DNA from: Intestinibacter sp964449895
GTDB taxonomy: Bacteria; Bacillota; Clostridia; Peptostreptococcales; Peptostreptococcaceae
Assembly: GCA_964449895.1 (NCBI GenBank)
Contig: CAYVBY010000001.1
Coordinates: 62,001-126,000, forward strand
Reading direction: 5' to 3'
DNA length: 64,000 bases
Position numbers and translations under genes: made by a program. Positions 8,238 through 15,742 of this stretch are shown piece by piece. The notes under the pieces are model-generated. The model made no database searches. It saw nothing but the letters and a program-made list of their open reading frames with translations, and had not been told where the DNA came from. Numbering within the stretch: position 1 is the stretch's first letter; each line of letters begins with the position of its first letter.

Positions 8238-10745
8238 TTACTTGCTTTCTTTTTTTAAATTTTCTAATTCTTCTTTTGTTATTAAAACTTTACGAGGTTT
8301 ACTTCCCTCACTTGGTCCGACTATTCCTCTTTCTTCCATAGAATCTATAAGTCTTGCAGCTCTATTAAATCCTATTTTAAATTTTCTTTGAAGCATAGAA
8401 GCAGAACCTTGATTATTTGATACTACAAATTCTATAGCTTCTTCTAAAAATACATCTTCTTCTGTTGATTTTTGTGAAACTAAATTAGGAACAGCTTCAA
8501 CTATTTCTTCTATATATTTTACTTCTTCTTGTTTTTGTAATTTAACTTCTGCTATTACTTTTTCTGATTCATCTTCTGATATAAATGCACCTTGAACTCT
8601 AACTGGTTTTGAATATCCAAGAGGATAATAAAGCATATCTCCCTTTCCAAGTAGTTTTTCAGCTCCACCCATATCTAAAATTGTTCTAGAATCTGTTTGA
8701 GATGAAACTGCAAAAGCTATTCTAGAAGGTATATTAGCTTTAATTATACCTGTTATAACATCTACAGAAGGTCTTTGTGTAGCTATAATTAAATGCATAC
8801 CAGCAGCCCTTGCCATCTGTGCAAGTCTGCATATAGAATCTTCAACTTCACTACTACAAGCCATCATAAGGTCTGCAAGCTCATCTATGATTATAACGAT
8901 TTTGTACATTTTTTCATCAGATTTTTTGTTGTAGCTTGTTATATCTTTTACTCCATTTTCTGCAAATAAATTATATCTTTTATTCATTTCACTTACAGCC
9001 CAGCTTAAAGCATTTGATGCCTTTTTAGGTTCTGTAACTACTGGAGTTAATAAATGAGGTATTCCATTGTAGTTTGCTAATTCAACTACTTTTGGATCTA
9101 TTAATAAAAGTTTTACCTCTTCTGGTGATGATTTATAAAGTAATGATGTTATTATTGTATTTACGCAAACACTCTTACCTGAACCTGTAGCTCCTGCAAT
9201 AAGTAAATGAGGCATTTTAGCTAAATCAGCTATAATTGGTTTTCCAGTTATATCTTTTCCAAGACCTACAGCTAAACTAGAATTATGAGTTATAAATTCA
9301 TTACTAAATATAACTTCTTTAAGTCCAACAATTTGAGGATTTTCTTTTGGAACTTCTATACCTATTACAGATTTTCCTGGAACAGGAGCTTCTATTCTTA
9401 TACTTCTAGCAGCTAAACTAAGCGCTAAATCATCTGCTAAATTTACTATTTTGCTTACTTTTGTACCTGGTTTTGGAGTAATTTCATATCTAGTTATAGT
9501 AGGACCAAAAGTAGCTTCACAACCTTCTATTTCTATATTGAAATTTTTAAGTGTTGTTTTTACATCACTAGACTTATCTACATCTTTATATATACCTTCA
9601 GCTTTGTAATCGTTAAGACAACTTTCAGAAGGATATTTGTAGTTAGAATTTCTATTTGAAAAATAAGTTTCTTGTTTTCTAGTTTCTTCAAAATCTAATT
9701 GTTCTGTTTTTTCGTCTTTTTGTAATTTCATAGTAGCTTCAAGTTCAGCTTTATCATATCTTGAAGTATCTGTAAAATCTTCATCTTCTTCAATTTTATT
9801 ATATCTTGAAGTATCTCCAAAATCTTCATCTTCTTTTTTATCAGAAATATTGCTTTCTTTTAAGTCGTACTTTTTAATATCAGTTAAATCCATTTCTTTT
9901 GTATCTGCTTCTAATATTTCTAATACATCATCTTCAGCTTGATTAAATCCTACTATTTTTATAGTTTTGTCATTGTCGTATTCTTCAATTTCCTCTTTAT
10001 CATCAGAAGATTTTTTTAAATCATCTTTATTTTTGTTAAATAAATTTTTGAAAAATCCATTTTTATCTTCAACTATAGTATTTTCATCTACTTCTTCACT
10101 TACCATATCTAAAGCTGATTTTTTTATACCTTCTAAGGCATCTTTAAAATTAATATCTCCATTTTTAACTTCAGAAGTTTTTTCTTTTATTCCTAAAATA
10201 AAATCTTTTATAGATATATTAAATACAAATAATACACATAAAAATAATGCAAATAAACTAATTAACCAGCCTCCAGTAACACCAAATACTGCTGTTATAT
10301 AGTAGACAATTATAGAAGTAATAAGACCAATTCCTCCTTTTTCAACTGCTGATTTCATAATTGAACTTATCATCTCTGGTCTCAAAGGATTTTCAACTGG
10401 TATAAGATTTGAATTTAAAAGCCCATAAAAAATAAATAAAAATATTATTACTATGTAACAAACTTTACTTCTTTTTAATCTAAATACATATTCATTGTGA
10501 TCAAAAAATCCTAAAACTCCTACCGCAATAACTATTATAGGTACTAACATAGCCAGTGCTCCAAATAATCCTTTAAATAGTTCTTGGGTAACATCTCCAA
10601 ACAGTCCCATAGAACTTGAATTTAAACTATATAATAAAAATATACCTATAAATATTATTATTAAATTGCTGTATTCTGATCCAATAATAATACTACTGTT
10701 TACTTTCTTTTTATTTTTTCTTTTTTGTTTTTTCTTACCTGCCAT
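8238..10745 (-). CDS. ftsK: DNA translocase FtsK/SpoIIIE
   Basis: This membrane-anchored motor pumps DNA through the closing septum. The 835-aa protein has a basic N-terminus, four or five membrane helices (to about 185), a long acidic linker (about 190-400), the motor with Walker A GATGSGKS and Walker B IIIDELADLM, and a C-terminal gamma winged helix (from about residue 760) that reads orienting DNA sites. I chose ATG at 10745 because AGGTGAG lies 7 bases upstream; the in-frame GTG at 10754 lies inside that ribosome site. The linker has a 15-residue tandem repeat (coding 9756-9845). Sequence alone cannot separate vegetative FtsK from sporulation SpoIIIE. Confidence 0.95.
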   Translation of the reverse strand: MAGKKKQKRKNKKKVNSSIIIGSEYSNLIIIFIGIFLLYSLNSSSMGLFGDVTQELFKGLFGALAMLVPIIVIAVGVLGFFDHNEYVFRLKRSKVCYIVIIFLFIFYGLLNSNLIPVENPLRPEMISSIMKSAVEKGGIGLITSIIVYYITAVFGVTGGWLISLFALFLCVLFVFNISIKDFILGIKEKTSEVKNGDINFKDALEGIKKSALDMVSEEVDENTIVEDKNGFFKNLFNKNKDDLKKSSDDKEEIEEYDNDKTIKIVGFNQAEDDVLEILEADTKEMDLTDIKKYDLKESNISDKKEDEDFGDTSRYNKIEEDEDFTDTSRYDKAELEATMKLQKDEKTEQLDFEETRKQETYFSNRNSNYKYPSESCLNDYKAEGIYKDVDKSSDVKTTLKNFNIEIEGCEATFGPTITRYEITPKPGTKVSKIVNLADDLALSLAARSIRIEAPVPGKSVIGIEVPKENPQIVGLKEVIFSNEFITHNSSLAVGLGKDITGKPIIADLAKMPHLLIAGATGSGKSVCVNTIITSLLYKSSPEEVKLLLIDPKVVELANYNGIPHLLTPVVTEPKKASNALSWAVSEMNKRYNLFAENGVKDITSYNKKSDEKMYKIVIIIDELADLMMACSSEVEDSICRLAQMARAAGMHLIIATQRPSVDVITGIIKANIPSRIAFAVSSQTDSRTILDMGGAEKLLGKGDMLYYPLGYSKPVRVQGAFISEDESEKVIAEVKLQKQEEVKYIEEIVEAVPNLVSQKSTEEDVFLEEAIEFVVSNNQGSASMLQRKFKIGFNRAARLIDSMEERGIVGPSEGSKPRKVLITKEELENLKKESK

Positions 10746-10804
10746 CAATCTCACCTCTTATTTTTAAGGATATATAAATTGCTGTAATAGCATTAATTCA
10801 CAGC

Positions 10805-10836
10805 AAAAAGTGTTAATGTTTAACACTAACACTTAA
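10805..10836 (-). terminator. Intrinsic terminator after the tepA-like gene
   Basis: Arms 10808-10815 (AAGTGTTA) and 10827-10834 (TAACACTT) end in a T-run on the minus strand, between the tepA stop and the ftsK start. Confidence 0.7.
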
Positions 10837-10910
10837 TTTTATCTTATTATTATATCATAAATTATAGTATTTAAACATATAAGATTTATGTTTGTTTATC
10901 CAATATATGT

Positions 10911-11543
10911 TTATTTGTCTATATCATTATTTATTAATTCTTTTAATTTTGAGAGTGATTCTTTAAGTCCTCCCACTTCATCTATAATACCATAATCTAC
11001 AGCTTCTTTTCCTATTAACACACTTCCTACATCACTTACTAATTCGTCTTTTTCGTGCATTAATTTGTTTAAATCTTCATTTGATATATTTGATGTTCTG
11101 ACTATAAAATCATTTATTCTCTCCTGCATTTTTTTAAAATATTCAAATGTTTCATTTACACCTATAACAAGCCCATTTGTTCTAATAGGATGTACTATCA
11201 TAGTAGCACTTGGTGCAATAAAAGAATAATCTCCTGAAGTTGCAAGAGGTACTCCTATTGAGTGACTTCCTCCAAGTACTAAAGTTACTACTTTTTTTGA
11301 TATACTGTTTAATAATTCAGCTATTGCAAGACCTGCTTCCACATCGCCTCCTACAGTATTTAATATTACTAAAACTCCCTTGATATTTTGGTTTTCTTCT
11401 ATTGAATATAACATAGGTATAATATGTTCGTATCTAGTAGTTTTCTTTTGTGGATTAGATGCAAAATGACCTTCAATTTCTCCTATTATAGTTATGCATT
11501 GTATCTCTTGATTTTCTTTTGTAGGTACTTGCGAAGTTCCCAT
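10911..11543 (-). CDS. tepA: TepA-like ClpP-fold protease, main (catalytic) part
   Basis: The 210-aa product resembles Bacillus TepA, a cytosolic ClpP/crotonase-fold serine peptidase. It has ITIIGEIEGH, the GGDVEAGLAIAE helix and LGGSHSIGVPLATSGD with the expected nucleophile Ser. The neighbours (ftsK, dapG, ylmC, M16 peptidase) match the Bacillus tepA locus. The first ATG (11543) has no ribosome site, and the frame is open upstream through 22 further codons to an A10 run. Reading one extra A would join it to the ORF at 11606-11845 and give about 311 aa. It may therefore be the 3' half of a frameshifted or slippage-expressed gene. Confidence 0.8.
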   Translation of the reverse strand: MGTSQVPTKENQEIQCITIIGEIEGHFASNPQKKTTRYEHIIPMLYSIEENQNIKGVLVILNTVGGDVEAGLAIAELLNSISKKVVTLVLGGSHSIGVPLATSGDYSFIAPSATMIVHPIRTNGLVIGVNETFEYFKKMQERINDFIVRTSNISNEDLNKLMHEKDELVSDVGSVLIGKEAVDYGIIDEVGGLKESLSKLKELINNDIDK

Positions 11544-11605
11544 TTGATTTATATTTTCTATTGTTTGATTTTCATTTTGGTCTGAAGGTTGATTTTCGTT
11601 ATTTT

Positions 11606-11845
11606 TTACTTTTTTTTTTGATTATCTATTTGAGTATTTTCGTTTTGAAAGTTTAAATTTTGGTTATTGATATTATTCTCATTGCCAGAATTTACATAGC
11701 TGTAATCAGTATTATTAAAATTTATATTTTCATATCCTGTATTTAAATCTGTAACTTCGTCCATAAAATTTTGATTATTCATAGCTTGTAATTTCCAATC
11801 ACATATACTTATATAATCTTGGTATAAATTTTCCTTATTGTCCAT
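11606..11845 (-). CDS. Asn-rich N-terminal segment of the TepA-like protein, ends at an A10 run
   Basis: This 79-aa ORF starts at ATG 11845 with a strong AGAGGTGG ribosome site and ends NQKKK-stop in a poly-A run. It is rich in Asn, Gln and Asp and has no recognisable domain. The track-length ORF could start upstream at 11896, but the ribosome site points to 11845. The low-complexity composition continues in the downstream frame (NNENQPSDQNENQ), which argues that the two are halves of one gene. Alternatively it is a short independent protein. Confidence 0.55.
   Translation of the reverse strand: MDNKENLYQDYISICDWKLQAMNNQNFMDEVTDLNTGYENINFNNTDYSYVNSGNENNINNQNLNFQNENTQIDNQKKK
11610..11619 (-). 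other. A10 homopolymer, candidate slippage or frameshift site in tepA
   Basis: On the mRNA strand the run is C-A10-GT. With ten A the upstream frame stops (AAA AAA AAG TAA). With eleven A it reads AAA AAA AAA GTA and continues into the TepA catalytic frame. Runs of this length are known sites of RNA polymerase slippage and of replication and sequencing errors. Confidence 0.6.
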
Positions 11846-11903
11846 CTTTCCACCTCTTAAAATAAATTTAATTATAATTAAATTTATTTTTTCCAAAATT
11901 ATA

Positions 11904-11970
11904 AATTTTATTAATTAAAAAACATATACAGAAATTATACTTATTTATGTTTTTTAATTAATAAAATTTT
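11904..11970 (-). repeat. Perfect 24-bp inverted repeat in the tepA leader
   Basis: Arms 11904-11927 and 11947-11970 are exact reverse complements around a 19-base loop. The block lies between the dapG terminator and the tepA ribosome site. There is no T-run, so it is not a standard terminator; a leader structure or an operator is possible. Confidence 0.7.
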
Positions 11971-11983
11971 ATGCAAATATTAA

Positions 11984-12020
11984 AAACCTCTAAAATTTAA
12001 AATTATATTTTAGAGGTTTT
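11984..12020 (-). terminator. Intrinsic terminator after dapG
   Basis: Arms 11984-11997 and 12007-12020 pair perfectly (AAAACCTCTAAAAT/ATTTTAGAGGTTTT), and a T-run follows on the minus strand. Confidence 0.85.
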
Positions 12021-12038
12021 GTATTTAAACTTTATTAT

Positions 12039-13247
12039 CTATACAGAAAAAGCATTATGTATAACATGTACTGTTTCAATCATATCCTTATCATCTACAA
12101 GACATGAAAGTGAATTATAAGAATCTGAAGATTGAAGTAAAGTTATATTTGCTGCATTTAATGCTCTCATTATTTTAGCAATTACTCCAGGTGTTTCTGT
12201 TACTTTAGTTCCTATTAATGTTACTTTTGCACAATTTGGTTTTATTTCATATTGAGCACCATATTTTTCAAGAATATTTTTAACTTCATCTAAATTAGTA
12301 TGCTCTAATGCAAAAGCTTTTTTTTCTGTAAAGAAATTTATCATATCCAAGTTTATATGTCTATCTTCCATTTCATTTAATATATTTGAAAATACTTTTT
12401 CATCTGATATTACTTTAATTTGTGCTATTTTATCTTTATGAGCTACTGCACTCATAAGTTTAGATTTTGAACTATCTTCGTATACATCTTTTAGTACATG
12501 AGCTGGACCTATTTTTGTACCTTCATGATTTGGATTATATGTATTTTTTATTTGAAGTATTATATCTCCATTTTTAGCAAGTTCTACAGCTCTTGGATGT
12601 ATAACTTTAGCCCCTTTTTCAGCCATTTGAAATACTTCATCATAATCTACATATTTTAAAACCTTAGCATCTGGCTCTATTCTAGGGTCTGCTGTCATTA
12701 TTCCATCTACATCTGTATAAATTTGAACTAAATCACTACCTAAAGCTTTACCGATTGCAACAGCAGAAGTATCTGAACCACCTCTACCTAAAGTAGTTAT
12801 TTCTCCATCTTCTGTTCCTCCTTGGAAACCTGCAATAATTACTACTTTTCCATCAGCTAATTCTTTTTGAATCTTTCTAGGATTTATTTTTTTTATTTTT
12901 GCATTTGAATATGCTTTTGTAGTAATTATACCAGCTTGTGTTCCTGTTAAGAAAGTTGCAGGTACACCCATTGAGTCAAGCATAGTTGCAAGAATTGTTC
13001 CTGATATAATCTCACCACATGACATTATCATATCAAGCTCTCTTTTAGTTGGTCTTTCATTTATATTAGTACACATTCCTATAAGTGTGTCTGTAGCATA
13101 GGGTGCTCCTTTTCTTCCCATAGCAGAAACTACTACTGCAACATCTTTATATTGTTCTTTATGTGCTTCTATTATTTTACAAACTTCTCTCATCTTTTCA
13201 TATGATGCTACTGAAGTACCACCAAATTTTTGTACTAAAACCCCCAT
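12039..13247 (-). CDS. dapG: Aspartate kinase (DapG type)
   Basis: Aspartokinase phosphorylates aspartate, the first step toward lysine, diaminopimelate, threonine and methionine. The 402-aa sequence begins VQKFGGTSVAS, has the kinase segment TLGRGGSDTSA and YTDVDGIMTADPR, and ends with tandem ACT domains (from about 265) that sense end products. Length and context fit DapG. The ribosome site is TAGGAGG. It follows the YlmC-type gene by 9 bases. No lysine riboswitch is visible directly upstream. Confidence 0.93.
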   Translation of the reverse strand: MGVLVQKFGGTSVASYEKMREVCKIIEAHKEQYKDVAVVVSAMGRKGAPYATDTLIGMCTNINERPTKRELDMIMSCGEIISGTILATMLDSMGVPATFLTGTQAGIITTKAYSNAKIKKINPRKIQKELADGKVVIIAGFQGGTEDGEITTLGRGGSDTSAVAIGKALGSDLVQIYTDVDGIMTADPRIEPDAKVLKYVDYDEVFQMAEKGAKVIHPRAVELAKNGDIILQIKNTYNPNHEGTKIGPAHVLKDVYEDSSKSKLMSAVAHKDKIAQIKVISDEKVFSNILNEMEDRHINLDMINFFTEKKAFALEHTNLDEVKNILEKYGAQYEIKPNCAKVTLIGTKVTETPGVIAKIMRALNAANITLLQSSDSYNSLSCLVDDKDMIETVHVIHNAFSV

Positions 13248-13256
13248 AATAACCTC

Positions 13257-13502
13257 CTAATATATTCCTTCATATTCAATTATTATTATATCATTTCCAA
13301 TTTTTACGACATTTCTCCATGGAATTTCTAATACATCTCTATCTTTTCTAATCCCTAAAAAACCTCTTTCTCTAGGTATAGATAAAGCTAAAATTTTTCC
13401 ATTTAGTTCATCTATAATAATGTCACATTCTCCAACTACACCAAGTCTTTCTCCTGTCACTATATTAATTACTTCCTTACCAGCGATTTCAGATAAATAC
13501 AT
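13257..13502 (-). CDS. YlmC/YmxH family PRC-barrel protein
   Basis: The 81-aa protein is a single PRC-barrel-like domain (SEIAGKEVINIVTGERLGVVGECDIIID). This family is widespread in endospore formers and its Bacillus counterpart ymxH sits at the same place; the molecular role is not established. AGGAGG precedes the ATG at 13502. It is packed between the M16 peptidase and dapG. Confidence 0.85.
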   Translation of the reverse strand: MYLSEIAGKEVINIVTGERLGVVGECDIIIDELNGKILALSIPRERGFLGIRKDRDVLEIPWRNVVKIGNDIIIIEYEGIY

Positions 13503-13538
13503 AAAGACCTCCTAATACAAATTTATATATTTTAGATC

Positions 13539-14780
13539 TTATAAATTTATATTTTCTGCATCTTTACCTACTATACAAACTCCCATTTTATCTAAATTAA
13601 AAACTTTATCTATTATATTTACTACATCTTCAAATTCTACATTATTTATATAATTTATAATCTCTTCTTCACTTTCTACTTTATTTTTCATAAGTAGATT
13701 TTTTCCATTTGACATCATTCTACTGCTAGTACTTTCAAGATCTAGCATATAACTTCCCTTTAATTGTTCTTTACTTTCATTTAATTCCTGTAATGAAATG
13801 TAATTTTCTTTTATAAGCTTTATTTCTTCAAGTATCATAGAATAAACTTCTTCTATTTTTTCTACACTTGTACTTGCAAAAATGCCAAGCTCTCCACAAT
13901 TTTCATATAAAGTTTGCGAAGAATATATAGAATAAACAAGTCCCTTTTCCTCACGTATCTTTTGAAATAATCTAGAGCTTATACTTCCTCCAAATACATT
14001 ATTAACTACTGCCAAAGCATACATTTCCTTTTCATTTATCATAGGTATAGCCTCTAAATTAATTGCCAAGTTAATCTGTTCTATATCCTTATTTTTTCTT
14101 ATTTTACATGAATTAAAATAAGGTCTTGTAAGTTTTTTTTCAAAAGGCTTTGGATTCCAATTTTCAAACTTTTCTTCTAGCTTTTCTACTATTTGTTCAA
14201 AATCAAAATTTCCACAAATAGATATTACTGCATTATTTGGAACATAATATTTATTGTAGTAATCTAATATAGTTTCTCTTTTTAAATTTTTAAGACTCTC
14301 TCTATCACCTAAAATATTCATTCCCAAACTATGGTCTTTATAAATATTTTCAAGCAATAAATCATATACTAAATCATCTGGAGAATCTTCATACATCTTT
14401 AACTCTTCTAATATTACAAATTTTTCCTTTTCTATGTCATTTTTATCAAAAGAAGAATTAAGTATCATATCACTTAATACGTCAATACCTATATCTATAT
14501 GCTCATCTAGTAATTTTACATAAAAGCAAGTACATTCTTTACTCGTAAAAGCATTTAAAATACCGCCTAAATTATCTACCTCTCTAGCTAAATCTTTTGC
14601 AGTTCTATTTTTAGTACCTTTAAATAGCATATGTTCTATAAAATGTGATACGCCGCTATTTTTTTTATTTTCCATAACTGAACCTGCTTTTATCCAAACC
14701 CCTAAAGATATTGATTTTAAATATGAAATTTCCTCACCAACTACAGTAAGTCCATTTTTCAAGATTCGATATTTATGCAT
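13539..14780 (-). CDS. M16 family zinc peptidase (MlpA/YmxG-like)
   Basis: The 413-aa protein is a processing-peptidase-like M16 enzyme. The inverted zinc motif HFIEH (about residues 46-50) and the downstream Glu of the family (EELKMYEDSPDD region) are present, followed by the R/Y-containing C-terminal half (SSRLFQKIREEKGLVYSIYS). I start at ATG 14780, 5 bases after GGAGG; the upstream in-frame TTG at 14792 overlaps that ribosome site. No signal peptide is visible, so it is probably cytosolic. It sits between the polysaccharide deacetylase and ylmC, as in Bacillus. Confidence 0.9.
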   Translation of the reverse strand: MHKYRILKNGLTVVGEEISYLKSISLGVWIKAGSVMENKKNSGVSHFIEHMLFKGTKNRTAKDLAREVDNLGGILNAFTSKECTCFYVKLLDEHIDIGIDVLSDMILNSSFDKNDIEKEKFVILEELKMYEDSPDDLVYDLLLENIYKDHSLGMNILGDRESLKNLKRETILDYYNKYYVPNNAVISICGNFDFEQIVEKLEEKFENWNPKPFEKKLTRPYFNSCKIRKNKDIEQINLAINLEAIPMINEKEMYALAVVNNVFGGSISSRLFQKIREEKGLVYSIYSSQTLYENCGELGIFASTSVEKIEEVYSMILEEIKLIKENYISLQELNESKEQLKGSYMLDLESTSSRMMSNGKNLLMKNKVESEEEIINYINNVEFEDVVNIIDKVFNLDKMGVCIVGKDAENINL

Positions 14781-14864
14781 ATTTTCCTCCAATTATTTAA
14801 ATATTGAAAATTATATATGTTATTTATTATAGTGTAGACATTGAATTTTAACAAGTAAAAATTA

Positions 14865-15614
14865 TCATATTGAAAATACATCACTTAACTTACCAGGTAC
14901 ATATCCTTTGCTTCTTATTATGGATATTATCTCTTCTAGAGATTGTGTAGTAGCTTTCGTAGGATGCATCAAAACTATACTCCCGTCTTTTATTTCCTTT
15001 TTTTTGATTCTATCTATTATATTTTGAGGATTATCTTTGTACATCCAATCGATTGTATCTATATCCCATTTATAAGAAATATATCCTAAATTACTTGCAG
15101 CTTTTACAGTTTCTTCTCCAAAAGCACCTGATGGAGCCTGAAAAAATTTACTATCTTCTTTAGTTATTTTGTCTATTATTTCCTTTGATTTTTTTATTTG
15201 TTCTAAATTTTCTTCATAAGATAGTTTGTCATAATCTAAATGTTTATATCCATGATTTGCAATTTCATGACCTTTATCTTTTATTTTTAGTAAATTTTCT
15301 TCATTTTGTTCTGCCCATTTACCTGTTACTGCAAAAGTTATCTTTACATTTTCCTTATCTAAAATTTCTAAAATCTTCTCTACATATTCCATCTCCCAAC
15401 CTAGATCTATATTACAACTAATTGCAACATATCCACTTTTTCCCTTAGTTCCCATTGTGTAAGGTTGATTATTTTTAGCCATATCTAAAAGATTTAAAGT
15501 ATCTCTAGATTGATTTTTTACAGTGTATATAATTCCTCCTGCTATAAACACTATAATTAGTATAAATATTATAATTTTCTTTAGTTTTTTCTTATTTATA
15601 ACCATCATTATCAT
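14865..15614 (-). CDS. Membrane-anchored polysaccharide deacetylase (YlxY-like)
   Basis: The 249-aa protein has one N-terminal membrane helix (about 10-30) and a NodB-homology domain facing outside. Motif 1 is altered (CNIDLGWE instead of TFDDG). Motif 2 NHGYKH (about 135-140) gives the H..H metal pair, and AITFAV-like strand, RIKKKEIKDGSIVLMHP and the final strands follow. Such enzymes deacetylate N-acetylated sugars of peptidoglycan; those beside pnp in spore formers are of uncertain substrate. Start 15614 has AGGAGG 7 bases upstream. It is separated from pnp by a terminator. Confidence 0.88.
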   Translation of the reverse strand: MIMMVINKKKLKKIIIFILIIVFIAGGIIYTVKNQSRDTLNLLDMAKNNQPYTMGTKGKSGYVAISCNIDLGWEMEYVEKILEILDKENVKITFAVTGKWAEQNEENLLKIKDKGHEIANHGYKHLDYDKLSYEENLEQIKKSKEIIDKITKEDSKFFQAPSGAFGEETVKAASNLGYISYKWDIDTIDWMYKDNPQNIIDRIKKKEIKDGSIVLMHPTKATTQSLEEIISIIRSKGYVPGKLSDVFSI

Positions 15615-15688
15615 TTAGCTTCCTCCTTATTATATACAGTTTATATACTACATATTATTTAAGGATAAAAATAATTATTCTTAAACAC

Positions 15689-15726
15689 AAAAAAATCTTC
15701 ACTCTATATTTGAGTAAAGATTTTTT
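15689..15726 (-). terminator. Intrinsic terminator after pnp
   Basis: Arms 15689-15704 and 15712-15726 pair (AAATCTTCACTC with GAGTAAAGATTT) and end in six T on the minus strand. Confidence 0.85.
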
Positions 15727-15742
15727 ATGTTTAATTTACATA

